A stretch of DNA of 64,000 nt, from assembly GCF_000002985.6 (NCBI RefSeq), contig NC_003284.9:9052001-9116000 (forward strand), read 5' to 3'. The DNA comes from Caenorhabditis elegans. Its lineage: Eukaryota; Nematoda; Chromadorea; Rhabditida; Rhabditidae. How positions within the stretch are numbered: position 1 is the stretch's first letter; each line of letters begins with the position of its first letter. Both the position numbers and the translations under genes were made by a program. The notes below the pieces were generated by a model. It saw nothing but the letters and a program-made list of their open reading frames with translations, ran no database searches and had not been told where the DNA came from. Positions 1 to 15,338 of this stretch are shown one piece after another.

Positions 1-128
1 TTACATGTTGGGCATTTCAGAGCTACTTATCTGTGTTTACCTCCTTGAAACTATTTTCTTCAACATTTTTTTACAAGTTTCCATTGGATTTCATATTTGA
101 ACAACTCTATTCTCCTTTATCTTGCGCG

Positions 129-200
129 CGGGCATAGCTTAGAGGTTAAGGAATTGGGCTGACAGTCACAAGGAGAAGGTTCGGGATCTGGTAGGGCAGA
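129..200 (+). repeat. tRNA-like stretch, possible SINE head or tRNA relic
   Basis: An A-box-like run (TAGCTTAGAGGTTAAGG) is followed about 35 bases later by a B-box-like GGTTCGGGATCTGG. This is the spacing of an internal RNA polymerase III promoter. The ends do not form an acceptor stem and the B box departs from GGTTCGANNCC, so it is not a working tRNA. A degenerate tRNA or a tRNA-derived short repeat fits best. Confidence 0.3.
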
Positions 201-394
201 AAAAGGGAAACATGACAGTGCAAGATGATATCCAGTCGATTGGACTAATTCAAAAAGTAACGTTTTTTTTTCTAATTTTACCTTGTTCTGGTTGAATCAT
301 ATGTATGCTAAATTCATTTTATTGATCCCCTTAATACAAAAATAACCATAATCAGTTGAAAAAAACGAAAAAAGAATTTTTACTGACAATACCT

Positions 395-515
395 GGGCAA
401 CTTCCTGCCAACTTCGTGGCAACTTCCTGCCAACAATTTGGCAACTTATTTTAGTGGCACTAAATAAGTTGCCAGGTTGTTGGCAGGAAGTTGCCAAAGA
501 GTTGCAGGAAGTTGT
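395..515. repeat. Inverted repeat with internal GGCAACTTCCTGCCAAC copies
   Basis: The left arm carries GGCAACTTCCTGCCAAC more than once and the right arm carries the reverse complement GTTGGCAGGAAGTTGCC. They fold around TAGTGGCACTA near 457. The arms also repeat internally, so this is a foldback built from a short direct repeat, typical of a non-autonomous DNA transposon remnant. I could not define target-site duplications. Confidence 0.6.
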
Positions 516-551
516 CTCTGAATGCTGAGTAAGTTTTTCAACAATGTTTAA

Positions 552-3144
<2,593 letters not shown>

Positions 3145-5651
3145 GCCCCGTCCCAATGTCCATCGTCCATTTCTTCTTCCAAAAATACTCTATGGTCTTT
3201 GATGAAATCAGTCCTTCGACGAATTGACCACTTTGGTCGGGAAATACCTTTAAAAGTGTACGGCCACATAATTTGTACCTAGTTCTACCGTTTTCTCTGT
3301 GTCCGTTAGCTGTTGTAAAACTTCGTTGGTTCTCTGATTACGGCCAACTGGTAAAGTTTTGTTAAATGCGAAACTAGAACTTTATAAATTTTTTGGCACA
3401 ACGGAAACAAGGTTTTCTAAAGTATAGTCTAGCTGCTTTTATAATCGGATTTTTAGAGATTGTGCCCTGAATGTGCCATTAATTCAAAGATTTTGTCGTT
3501 TTTTTTTCAAATTTGACTTTGATACTACTTATTTTTATGATTTCTAAAATGAAATCATTATGCAAAGTGAAACTTCATTATAATTGTTTAATTCAGTAAC
3601 CATTGCATTTAAATTCAGTTTAAATGAATCAGTTACAGGAGTATTTATTTATTTGTTTTTAAAGCAGGAAAAAATGTTTGAATCCTAAAATTTAAACTCA
3701 GTAGATCTGCCATTATTTCCGTTAATTATAATGTTATTGTGAAACGTTTTCAACAAGTTTTCATACTTATAGGCTATTATTCCCAATTATTACTGTTTAA
3801 GATTAAGAATTTTTTGACAGAAAGCTTGCATTTTATACGTACTTTCAAGTATATAGTGATTTTTTTTCAGATTTCCGTTTTTATAGAAGTGTTTTTATCC
3901 GAACTGAAGCTTCTTCTTGTGTAATTACTTCTGAAGTTATAGATTTTTCACAATTATTAATGTAGACAAGCTTACTTTCAGAACAAAAAATCATTCGTCA
4001 AACATTGTATCTTGTCTGATAGAAATTGTGTTTTTGTTCCGCGTTCACTATCTCCCACCTGTCTGGCAGACTGTTTTAAAAATGCACTCATTTCTGAATG
4101 AAAACCACAACTTTCACAAGAATTACTTTTATAGTTTTAAAAACATTTGTGGATAGGACCGTGAACGTATCTCAAAATCATAATGATCTTTTTAATATAT
4201 ACTTTTTTGAACGTTTCCGTTGACTATTATAAAAATTATAGAAGCTTCTACAAGGTATTGAATACAACATTTAAAGATTACAAAAACCATCTGAATACCG
4301 AACATTTTTTATCAAAACCTCTTTAGCGTTTGGATTTCGAATACCGGTTAATAATTTCCAAAGCTGTTTTTACTGGCACAAGATACATCATTATGTTTTC
4401 CAACATTTGAGTGCAAGTTTGTTTTACTTGATAATTAGAGAATCAGAAACCAGAACAACAGCACCACATATCACCTTAGGTACAGTTAGAAGGACCATAC
4501 CTTTGCCACTAAAAACACGCCTGTCGTCTTCTATTCCTGGTATCCTTCTATCATCCATGTATTCTGCCCATTTTTCATTTAAAAATCATTGTTCGTTCGG
4601 GAAACGACAACGACAACGACGTTGACGCAAAAGTCATCAGCAAGTTGTGTAGTACTGACGATGAATCGGGCGGAGAGGCGAAAGGCGATGTGTGATGCAT
4701 CTTTTCCTCTTGTCCCTCCCACCCACCTTCGCCCCTCGTTTCTGACCTATTCTTGCCGCCAGGTTATGGTTTTACTAAAGGGTCTTTTTAGTGACTATAT
4801 GCTTTTTCTTTTCATTCAGTTTTAACTACGCTCTGGTTTGAATCCATTTGCCTATCTCTAAAGTGTAGATTAATTTTTTGATCTTGTAGAATTTTTTCCA
4901 ACTTTGCGTGGGCAAAATCAAAATAACTAGATGAATACGGTTTTCTTTAAATTATCGTCAAAAGTATTTAATTTTTACGAAAGGGTTTTAAGTTTAAAAA
5001 ACTTTTTTGGTTTAACTTCTAGACAAGTATAAGTTATCTATCCGAACGTTTTACCATTAGTACATCACAAATCTTAGTTTTTAGTACAACATTTTTTCAA
5101 ATCCGCAAGTCTGTGAATGAATTGAATACCAGAACACTATCTGAGTATTTTAAATTTCATGCGTTTATGTTATTCCAGGGTCACACAGAAAAGCTTATTT
5201 TTTCTTTGATTTTCCCTTTTTTGTAACTATTTCCTCTGCAGTCAAATCAGATCTAGTTTTGCAAATCGCCGACGCAACATTTTTTTTTCGTCTGCGCTTA
5301 AGCTGAATATTGCAGTGATTCTAAGAAGCTTAGCTATTTCTGTGCAGCTAGTTGAACATTGTGGTTCGTCTTCATAGGAGCCGTGATATGATCAGAGGGC
5401 TAAGAAACATAATTTATTTCTTATGTTTATTTTTTCGTTTAACATGTATTGTCAATCGCTTATCTTCAATTCGAGAAAACCCCACCTTCCATTTTGTTCT
5501 GTTTTGTTCGCTTGCACGCACTGTTTTCTGTAGTGCAAATAAACAGTTAAGGATGACATAAAAACATCAGTTTTTGCAAGTAGAGCAGATATTTAACGTT
5601 TTATTACCTTTTCATGTTTTTTTTTTAAGTTAAAAACTATAGTATTTTCAG
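3145..5651. other. Intergenic region between zinc-finger and first OATP gene
   Basis: No supported gene. The short ORFs at 3739-3924, 4407-4825 and 5352-5561 lack plausible exons or domain content. The GC-richer patch near 4590-4760, with CGACAACGACAACGACGTTGACG and a CT-rich run, may be regulatory. The region presumably holds the 3' UTR of the zinc-finger gene and the promoter of the first transporter. It ends in TATTTTCAG at 5643-5651, a likely trans-splice acceptor 8 bases before the next ATG. Confidence 0.5.
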
Positions 5652-5659
5652 GTTCCAAA

Positions 5660-8600
5660 ATGGAACGAATATATATCTTCTTGGGATTATTTTCCTTTGT
5701 CTTCTTTTTGGAGGCGATCGGAGGAAGTTATATAAACTCTGCAGTGCAAAACATTGAACGGCAATTTCAAATGTCATCCAGAACATCTGGCTTCATGATT
5801 TCTGCTAGTAAGTTTTTCATTCCAGATTTTCCCTATAAAATCATATTTTCAGGTGATTTTGGCTACATTCCATGTGTGGTTTTTATCGCTCACTTTGGGT
5901 CTAAAGGAAACCGGTGAGTTAGAAGTTTTAATGGTAATAGAAATATAAAATACACTAAAACTTGACACATGAATTTAATGGAGTGCAGTATAAGTTTGTA
6001 GTTTGTAATTTTCGGTTCAATGGCATCAATATTTTCAAAATTCCTAATTCAGAGCTCGCTGGATTGGAGCCGGAGCAATTCTTGTGTCGATCACATATCT
6101 GATGTTGGCATCGCCCAATTTTCTATTCCCGCAAGGACATCATGATATCAACACTACAGAAGTTTCGGTAGGCCCTTTGCACGCAAACAGTGTAAAGTTC
6201 AAACTAATTTCTCCATTTTTGCAGGCGAAGTTGAAACCAACAGCTGGACAATTGGCCTCCAATTCCACATTGAAACAACTTTTGTCTTATCAACTGATTC
6301 GTGACCGGATGCCACATGATACCTATATGTCGTTGATAAATTTAGAAGACGACACTACACCTGTAAGTTATGGTTGAAAACTTTAGAAGGATTTTTCACG
6401 TCCTTGCTGTTTGAAATCTGAAAGAGAAACAAGGCAAATTAACACAAAAGACCTTTTTATATCTTATAAACCTTATTTATTATAAGAAATGTCTTTTAAA
6501 CACAAGAAACCTCCAGACTCAAATTATCTGGAAATAAAAACCAAGAAGAACATTACTAAAAATGAATAGAATTTTCTCTATTCAAAAAACCTTAATTTGA
6601 GGAGAACATTGAAAAGTAAACCTAGAAAATAACAATAAAAAGTCGAGCCTTTCGGCACGACCACCTATCAGACTCTCTGAATAACAGACTCCAATCTGAA
6701 TGACAAATCGTTCACAACGCCATGTGCGCAAGGGCACGCGAGATGCGTCAACAGCGCCCTTAGCGCGAAAGCTGCAAATCTGGTTTTCAAAGGTTTTTGG
6801 CGTTTATTTGAAATAATTGAGCTTGCGTTGGAAGATAAAAAAGTGAAAACGGATGAAGATCCGACTCTTTCAATCATACATGTTTGAAAAATTAAATCAG
6901 ATAACTATTATGTAAAAGAGTTTTTACAGATAGAAGAATATCAGCCCATTGGAAGACCACCTAAAATTGGACAAGGACAATCTGGGAACAGTACTTATAC
7001 GATTGATGGGTGGTTATTTAATGAAGCTTTGGTGGCTGCTGAAAATTTAATAGCTAACAATACTAGCCAGAATACATTGCGAAGCTCATTATCATTGTTC
7101 ATTCATAGAAGAACGAATACTTCAACAAAGGATATTCAAAAAATTCGAATTAGTGCGGCTGCGCCGTTTACGTTTTGTGGAAAGCTTACTAATTCGTTAA
7201 GAGCTGTCATCAAGGTGGGTAAAACCATACTTTAGCAAGCTTCAAATAAATAATTATAAAACTATTTTTTTAAAATTTTTGCCGCCAGCAGGGGTCGAAC
7301 CTGCGACCTTGGGCTTACCTTGGCCTTGGGCGACCTTGGGCCTTGGGCGACCTTGGGCCTTGGCCCACGCTCTAACCGACTGAGCTATGGCGGCTGTTGG
7401 TATTTTCCATGATAACGATTTTCAAAACGTCGCTAATTAATATATTACATTACCAGGATTCAAAGTGCAAGGAACAAACTTCCAACAGCTATCCGTTTTT
7501 GGTATTCTTCTTTTCTCTTCTGCTTCTTGGAATTGGAAGGACTGTCCCATGGAGTCTTGGAGTACCACTTTTAGACGATAACATTAAGAAGAAGAGTCTT
7601 CCAGCTTATTTTGGAGCGATTTCTTCGATTCGTGTGCTAGGTCCAATTTGTGGGTATATGATCGGAAGTTTCTGCAACAAATTCTACTACACCTTAAACC
7701 GTGAGTTACTGTACGAGTCTGGAATGTTTTGAAAAGTTGTAAACGTTTACAAAATGTATGACCAAAATATTTCCAGAATTGAATGACACTCAAAACTTCT
7801 GGCAAACATTGAGAATACTTTTAAAATATACAATTTTCAGCTCCAAATGGCTTGACACCAGCTGATCCAACTTGGATTGGAGCATGGTGGATGGGTTTTT
7901 TGTTCATTGGAAGTATCGCCTTATTCCCATCCACTATGTTATTTTTCTTCCCACAAGGAAAGGAAGGTGATGGTTCCGCAGTTCAACTTCGGGATGTTCA
8001 CAAAGAAAAGTTAAAGAAATCAGTGGATGAAGACAGAACAATCACAATGAAACTGAAAGATTTTGCAAAATCTTGCAAAAAGGTTTTGAGCACGAAAATA
8101 TACATGGGAAGTGTCTTAGGCCGAGTTTGTGACGTCCTGGCTTTCAAAGGATACATTGTATTTTTGCCTAAATATTTGGAGAACCACTTTGGAATTCCAC
8201 AATACTTGGTGCATCGTTACATGGCAATGTTTGGAGTCTTCGGGTTTGGCTTGGGAGTGGCAACCGGTGGCTATGTAACGAAAAAACTGAAATTGAACGG
8301 AAGACGTGCAGCCATGTTTGTTATGCTTATGTCTACGCTCAATGTTTGTTTGTATTCTGGAAAAATATTTATTGGGTGCGAATCAATTGTCAATTCAATT
8401 GGTTCAAATAACAGGTTTGCTGAAGACATCATTTTTACAGAAAAAAAACAAATTGGTTTCAGGCAAACTAACTACAATTTCACTCGAGAGTGCAATTCAC
8501 AATGTTCGTGCGAAAACGCTCGTTTATATCCAGTTTGCGATCAAACAGGGTATGTAACCTATTCAACATTTACAAACTGTTATTTAAACAGTAAACGGAA

Positions 8601-9699
8601 AAAAGGAATCTTTTCGAAAATGGGAACAAAAATTGAAATAAAATAAGTTTCTATTCGGATTTTGAATTCTTATTCACGTTTCAGTGAAACAAGTAAGTTC
8701 TTGTGTTTTTATTTTATTTTTGGAAAATACGAAAATTTACAAACTTGATTATGCAGAACTCATTTAAATAACAATTGAATTTTCAACTTTGTTATTATAA
8801 TAATTTCCAGCTACTTGTTGGTGGCTGTACCCCAAAATTTGTTTAGATTTTTCGCTAAAAAGAACATTCTTTTTGTGTTTTAGAAATTGTAACAATCACG
8901 TCTGAGCATAAGAATGAAAATATTTGTGTAATCATTTTTTGGTATCTATTACACAAGTACCATTGAATAGTATTAGGTAGTCGCCGTTCATTTCATCCTA
9001 TTTTATTCACATGAAGCTTTTCAGTTTTGCATACTTCTCTCCTTGCCATGCTGGATGTCGTGAAGCTATGCAATACGGATCTGATCCTGTCCTAGATTTC
9101 ACATCTTGCCAATGTGCTCCAGGAGGTGTTGTGAGCAAGAAATTCTGCGAAAACACCTGCAAAACGAGTTCCGTCATTTTCTTTTTGACCGTTCTCCCTG
9201 GATCGTTTGTAGCTGGTTTGGGAGTTGTTCCAGCTATGTTAATTCTTTTGAGGTTTGTTGTTAATCAATTCTTAGTATTCCAATCATTTTTAATTTTAAG
9301 GTCCGTACCACCAGAGACTCGATCACTGTCCCTTGGGCTCCAAGGTATGGCGGTATCATTATTCGGTACTCTTCCATCACCAATTCTTTGGGGTCTTGTA
9401 ATTGATGCTGCTTGTCTCGTTTGGGACAAAGCTTGTAATGGAGCCCGTGGCTCTTGCTCGATCTATCATCCAGACCGTCTTAGAGTCTGGATGCATTTGT
9501 TATACGTTGTTATTCGAACAGTTGCTCTCATAACAGATGTCTACGTGTGGAAACATGCGAAAAATTTGAATATCATGGATGAACCGGTTAGCGAAGTAAG
9601 ATTTGGTTTTAATAAGAGGTTTTATACAGTATTTTGCAGGAAAAAGACAACATTCGTAGAAATTCGATAAAAATGCAAGCGGTTCAACCCGACCAATAA
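5660..9699 (+). CDS. OATP/SLCO-type organic anion transporter, first of tandem pair
   Basis: Eleven exons in consistent phase: 5660-5807, 5853-5913, 6053-6167, 6225-6362, 6930-7214, 7457-7700, 7841-8414, 8463-8549, 9025-9252, 9301-9595, 9640-9699, giving 744 aa. The OATP branch of the major facilitator superfamily is shown by GRTVPWSLGVPLLDDN, by WIGAWWMGF (the family signature before TM6), and by an extracellular Kazal-like cysteine-rich loop across exons 8-9 (CNSQCSC...YPVC...YFSPCHAGC...CQC...C...C). About 12 hydrophobic segments are spread over the chain. Members carry amphipathic anions across the plasma membrane without sodium; the substrate cannot be told here. The ATG was chosen because it lies 8 bases after a TTTTCAG acceptor. 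AATAAA follows at 9845-9850. The next gene shares the same exon plan. Confidence 0.92.
6363..6929 (+). other. Intron 4 of first OATP gene, with GC-rich patch
   Basis: No exon is seen. Around 6640-6790 the base composition rises sharply, and the stretch holds partly complementary pieces (GCGCAAGGGC and GCGCCCTTAGCGC). It looks like a fragment of a dispersed repeat rather than transporter sequence; the second OATP gene has nothing like it at the equivalent intron. Confidence 0.4.
7281..7394 (-). pseudogene. tRNA-like sequence with tandem expansion in the anticodon arm
   Basis: Read on the minus strand, the first seven bases GCCGCCA pair with the last seven TGGCGGC. A D arm (GCTC...GAGC) and a T arm (GCAGG-TTCGACC-CCTGC) with good A and B boxes are present, and a T run follows. 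The anticodon region is swollen to about 114 nt overall by a 17 bp unit (GGCCCAAGGTCGCCCAA) present twice plus a partial copy. The unit is itself made of the 3' anticodon stem and variable loop. No standard seven-base anticodon loop remains, so I call it a tRNA pseudogene. It is antisense within intron 5 of the OATP gene (7215-7456). Confidence 0.7.
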
Positions 9700-10843
9700 C
9701 TGATCTTAACTGAAACTCATACTTGTCATCAAATAATTTTATTTGCCTTTGATCTGATACTGGTATAATTGTTCATTTCATTCATTTCCTAAAAGAGATA
9801 TAGTCATTTTTTGTTTGTTTGTATTGTTTTTTTTTTCAGCTCATAATAAATGTTTGTTTCAAAATTTTGGAAAAAAAAACAACACCTTACAAGACCCCAT
9901 CTTCATTTTTTGAGAAAGTGAAAGCGGCTGACATCTTACGGTTCTGTTTTTGAATATTTTTCTTGGTATGCACGTACAAGACCTTTTTATGTATAAAATT
10001 TTAATAAAAACACATAATTTGCAAATGATTTATATCGTTCTAATTCAATCACGTTGTACTCGGATCACCACAAAAGCAAAACAGTTTTATCATGCATAAA
10101 GACACTTTAATATATTTTTCAAAATGGTAATGAAAAATAATTGGAGGGAAAATCAAAGAAAAAGCTGGTTGAAATATAATTCAAAAATTGGTGATTTAAC
10201 AGATGAGTTCAACGTTTTGATTCAAAAAACTTTTCTAATTTGTTGAATCAAGGCGCTAATACATAAAAAAAACCAAATAACTAAAAATAACACATTACTT
10301 TTGGTTTTGAAAACTCCCGGCGTCAGATAGATTAACAATGATTTCTCGATATAATCACAAAATCAACAATTTATTGCAGGAATTATTTAATTCGTAATGA
10401 GTATACAATTTTTCCATATTCTTGAGTTATCATACAAAGATTAATTTAAATTTAATTTTGTACTGTGAGTACGAAATGTTCTTATTTTTTGCATTTAAAG
10501 CCTCTTTTTCAAATAGGTTTTCAAATATCATTTTAAACTTGTTGACATCCCCGATTTTATGGAATGCAGAGGACAATAATAGGAATTCTCACAACTAACA
10601 ATAAAAAGAGGACAACATAAAGGGTATTCAGTTATTTTTTCGGTGAATCATATTCGGTTCTCACATGAAACATAACTTTTTTGTTCTGCATTTTTCAAAT
10701 AGTTTGTTTCAAAATCTGATATAAAGAAAAACAAATTTCAAATTGAACTTTAGTTTGTCAACAAGTTTCACTTTTGTTGTTTGTATTTTTAGGTATGTAG
10801 TTTGAATTTTAAGACTTTTAAATTTATAGTTTCAGGGATTTAA
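9700..10843. other. Intergenic region between the two OATP genes
   Basis: It holds the 3' UTR of the first transporter (AATAAA at 9845-9850) and about 1 kb of AT-rich sequence with no supported gene. TTTCAG at 10830-10835 is a likely trans-splice acceptor eight bases before the next ATG. The spacing is too large for a typical nematode operon. Confidence 0.6.
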
Positions 10844-13800
10844 ATGCAGCGAATCTATATTTTCATAGTTTTATTTGTTGTTGTATTTTTCTTGGAGTCG
10901 ATTGGAGCAAGTTACATTTACACAGCATTGCAAAGCATTGAACGACAGTTTCAAATGTCATCGGGCATCTCAGGTTTACTTGTTTCTGCCAGTGAGTGTT
11001 AAATGAAAAATTTGTAAATTACATATTCCTGCTTCAGCTGAATGTGGATATATACCGTGCGTCGTTATCATGTCTTATTTTGGTTCAAAAGGAAACCGGT
11101 AAGCTTTCTATCTTCATTTGTTTGAGGCTGAAACGGTCCTTTTGTTACCATTAGTCGTATGGCAAAACAAGTTAGAACCTACTACATAAATTGTGAACTG
11201 TGGACTTTTTTCAGAACCAGTAGTTAAAATAATTTTTCAGAAGCCGTTGGATTGGCGGTGGGGTGTTATTGATGTCAATTACATATCTAATGCTGGGGAC
11301 ACCAAACTTTTTATTTCCCACAAGGCAGCAAAAAACCAATGGCTTGAATATATCAGTAAGAAATTGCTTCAATGTTTCATGGCGTATCTTCTCATTTTGC
11401 AGGAAAGTCTTAGACCTACGCCTTCGCAACTCTTGCCAAACTCTACATTGAAAGACTTATTGTCATATCCGCTAATGGAAGATCAATTACCAAGTTCTAC
11501 GTATCAGTTCCTATTGAACTTGACCGATGACAAAACACCTGTAACAAGATGCTTAGATATTTAAATAGAAAAGTGTTGTATTCAGATTGAACAAACTCAA
11601 ACGGAACCAACGGAGCAAGGTTCAAATCCAAATGTGACTTTTGGTATAGACGGATATCTCATGAAGGGAATTTTGATAGAAGCAGACAATTTGGTGAAAA
11701 ATAACTACAGCCAGAATAGTATCAAACAGCTTCTCTCCATGTTTATACACAGAAGAGTGAATCGTTCAATCGATGACATTCAGAAAATGAAAACGAAAGC
11801 TGTTGTCCCTTTTACAGTATGCGGAAAACTGACCAATTTTTTGAGGGCTTCTATAGAAGTAAGATCATGTTAGAAAAAATCATATTTGAGCTGCTGTTGT
11901 AAAAATGCAGTTATAAAAATGCTGAACTTGGCCCACGCGGAAAGTATTTTATCTCGCCTATAAACTTCCGAATAAAATCTCTGTCATTTGAAGGAGACGC
12001 TCCCATCAAAACTTTTAGCCGCAGAGGAGCAGATTGATCTAAAAAAATTTGTTTAGTAAGTGTTCATCAAGTTAGTAAGTATGTAAATGTGCTCCAAGTG
12101 TAGATTTTCGCAGACTTTTAATGATTTTCATCGTTTCAAACTTGTGTTTTCTTAAACAAACAAACATTTTCCAAAAAGATTGACAGGTTTCTTTCGAAAG
12201 ATTAAAAGTGAGCTGAAATACTTTCCTTGGCATTAAAATAATTTCCTTGACATATTATGTTACTCTAAAGAACTTGTTATTAATGAATTCAGAATTCCAA
12301 ATGCAGAGCAGGATCATCAAACATTTGGCCATTCCTTGTCTTTTTCGTCTCATTGTTCTTTCTCGGAGTTGGAAGGACTATACCTTGGAATCTTGGAATC
12401 CCTTTACTGGATGATAATATTAAGAAAAAACACCTTCCAATGTATTTTGGAGCAATTGCTTCTATCAGAGTACTCGGTCCCATTTGTGGATATCTAATCG
12501 GCAGTTTTTCCAATCAATTCTATTACACTCTTCAAGGTATACTTTTTTTTAAATAGTTTCACTTCAAGGATAATTTGTTTCAGCACCCAGCGGTCTGACT
12601 CCAGTAAATCAAGGATGGATTGGGGCCTGGTGGTTGGGATTTTTGCTTATTGGGGCTCTTAGTATGTTCCCTTCATTATTGCTGTTTTTCTTTCCACAAG
12701 GAAAAAATTCTACTTTACAATTGCGTGAAATCCGCGAGAACAAAAATGGAAGAGCTTCTGAATCAAAACCTATCAAAATGAAAATCAAAGAGTTTGTTAT
12801 ATCCTGTAAATCAGTGTTGGGAACTAAAATTTTTACGGGTTGTTTGTTGGGAAGGGTTTGTGACATTTTCGCGTTCAAAGGCTACGTCGTGTTTTTACCG
12901 AAATATCTGGAAACTCAATTTGGAATTCCTCAATACTTAGTACATCGTTATATGTCAATGTTTGGAGTTTTCGGATTTGGACTAGGAATTGCTCTCGGTG
13001 GATTTATTACAAAAAAGTTCCGACTCACTGGACGCCAAACTGCTTTATTGATGATGATTGTGTCTGTTTTAAATATAACCGTGTATTCATCAAAAATATT
13101 TATTGGGTGTAATTTAATTGTCAATTCAATTGGCTTAAACAGTAGGTAAGTGTGAAAAATGTGAAGAAAGTTTATGAAATGTAGTCTTTAGGGAACTAAA
13201 TTACAATTTTACAAATGAGTGCAATTCACAATGTTCATGTGAAAATGCTCATTTATATCCAGTTTGCAGTGCTGATGGGTAAGTTAAATGGTGTAAGAAT
13301 GTAAACTTGTTATGAGAATTATCAACATATTATACATGTGGCAGCAGCCAAAAATTAGTTTTATTAAATTATCACTTTTTAATGCAAATTTTGTAAAAGC
13401 TGTTTTAATGATGGTTCTTGGTTAAGAATGTGGAAAAAATTATTTACTTATCTACTGAGATAAATTTAAGTTTGCATATAGACGAGTGAAAACGACAAAA
13501 TCTTAAATTAACCCATTTTTCTTGAAAATTTTGAACAGACGTAAAAAACTTTTGACTAGTTTTTTAAAAAGTCACATTTCAAATTTCGTTTTTTTTTTTG
13601 GATCCATGAGTGTGTATAAACAAAACCGTAAAACAGTTTCTTCTCCTTCAAACATAAACACAAATGAATCGAAGATCACGCTATAGTTACACAATTCGCA
13701 AATACCATATGTCACTTGTTAAACATTCGAAACCTCGCTGGTTTTCAGAACGGCTTACTTTTCCCCGTGTCATGCTGGGTGTCGTGAAGCTACTCAATTT

Positions 13801-14400
13801 GGATCTGACCCCGTTATCGGTTTCGCATCATGTGAATGTGTTGAAAGTGGTGTCGTGAGCAAAAGCTTTTGTCAGAACAAATGTCAATTCAGTTCCATTC
13901 TGTTTTTGGCAACTGTTCTTCTAGGGTCTTTTGTGGCGGGTGTAGCGGTCGTTCCAGATATGCTGATTCTGTTAAGGTCAGTTTCGGAATAAACAGAGAA
14001 ACATTTTTAACGATTCTTTTCAGATCAGTTGATGTTGGGAGTCGTTCACTGTCTATGGGTCTTCAGGGAATGGCAATTTCACTTTTCGGTACTCTCCCAT
14101 CGTCCATTATTTGGGGATTAGTCATCGATACCGCTTGTCGTGTATGGGATAAGACATGCAACGGGGCCAATGGGTCATGCTCAATTTATGATTCCGATCA
14201 CCTTCGAATCTGGATGCATTTGTTGTATGTGGGAGTTCGTTTTATCTCCCTACTCAGTGATATTTACGTATGGAAAAATGCCGGAAATTTGAAAATTATG
14301 GATGATCCTGTTGCTGACGTAAGTAAGGATTGTGCCATAAAAGTTTGTAACCGTTATGTTGCAGAATATCGAAGCTCTTTCAAACCCAGATAAAATATGA
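10844..14400 (+). CDS. OATP/SLCO-type organic anion transporter, second of tandem pair
   Basis: Eleven exons in phase: 10844-10991, 11038-11098, 11241-11355, 11403-11540, 11586-11858, 12293-12536, 12584-13145, 13192-13278, 13749-13976, 14024-14318, 14365-14400, giving 728 aa. Eight exons have exactly the same length as in the upstream gene; only exons 5, 7 and 11 differ. Family marks are GRTIPWNLGIPLLDDN, WIGAWWLGF and the Kazal-like loop (CNSQCSC...YPVC...YFSPCHAGC). The role should be the same as its neighbour's: plasma-membrane transport of organic anions. Divergence is greatest in the extracellular loop after TM2 and at the C-terminus, where substrate range or trafficking may differ. No canonical AATAAA is obvious close to the stop. 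It is a paralogue, not a pseudogene: no stops or frameshifts. Confidence 0.92.
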
Positions 14401-14928
14401 TTGACTTCCACTCGAATGAACTTTAATCAGTTGCTGAAGACACAAAAAGCCAGTAGTTGTGTAATTTTACAACACTTACATATATTCAATCCGTTTGTTT
14501 ATATATTGTTAATTTACATGACTTCCCCATACATTTCATATAAATTCTAAGTGAATTTGCAAATTTCTTTACTCATTTTTTGAATGCATGTAAAAAATTC
14601 GAATAGTAAAAAAAAGGTGTCAAATAATCGTATTTTATCCATATAAATTTATATTTCATTAATACATGTTCCATAAATTAGCGCAAAACATGTGTCTGAA
14701 CAGGAGCTCAACAAATAATTATTTCAACCTCAATCGTATTAACTTCAATGAATCACGTTTTAATGAAAGTATTATGGCTGGAAACTCTGTGAATTGTCAT
14801 TCTAAAAATTCCGTTCCTATGCTTTTTTACGATTTGAAGGCACATTCCCACGCAGATCTAATGAGAGGTAACAACGGAATTTTTGTCTCTATCTAATATG
14901 TATATAATTGCGCAGTAGCCACTGAAAA
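14401..14928. other. Intergenic region after second OATP gene
   Basis: Holds the 3' UTR of the transporter. The ORF at 14666-14896 has low-complexity Asn/Ser content and no splice context, so I do not call it a gene. Confidence 0.4.
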
Positions 14929-15240
14929 TGTAATCTCTCGTTCTTATCTCACTCTCAACCGCTGGTATTTTCTGCGCAATTCGCTGTATTCACAAATCCA
15001 AGCTCACCGCCTTTACATTTTATTAATATTATCTTCCGCAGAACATCTTAAGAAAAAGAAATGTTGGCTAAAATGTATTATACCCTTTTCTTGATTCACT
15101 TCCTTGGCTATATGTCTAATGTCTTCCTTATTTTTTTTTCAATCATTGCAAAGATAAACAAAACATTAGCTTCGTCACAATGCAACATTTCTTAAATTTC
15201 TTAAAAAATCTAATTTCAAGCCATTCAGCTACCCGATTTC
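14929..15240. repeat. Segmental duplication, copy 1
   Basis: It begins TGTAATCTCTCGTTCTTATC and matches 15880-16183 in the same order through CACAAATCCAAGCTCACCGCC, ATCT(T/C)CCGCAGAACATCTTA, GATAAACAAA and AAAAATCTAATTTCAAGC. Identity is clearly high in blocks, with small indels between. No ORF is conserved between the copies, so the duplicated unit is not obviously coding. Confidence 0.8.
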
Positions 15241-15296
15241 TCCTCCCCCTCCACGCATTGCCTTTTTTGTCGTTCTTCAAATCCAATCTCCCACCA

Positions 15297-15338
15297 TTCA
15301 CAACTAATCTTAGCAAGTTCACAACTAATCTTAGCAAG
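15297..15338. repeat. 21 bp tandem repeat, two units
   Basis: TTCACAACTAATCTTAGCAAG occurs twice back to back. The same unit recurs once at about 15848-15870, just before copy 2 of the segmental duplication, so it marks the edge of the duplicated blocks. Confidence 0.85.

Noticed and set aside
8463..9252. Separate Kazal-type protease inhibitor gene
   Set aside because: The cysteine-rich exons join in phase to transporter exons on both sides. OATPs normally carry a Kazal-like loop between TM9 and TM10.
5660..14400. OATP pair as a nematode operon
   Set aside because: The gap between stop and next start is over 1.1 kb, far above the usual hundred or so bases. Tandem duplication explains the layout.
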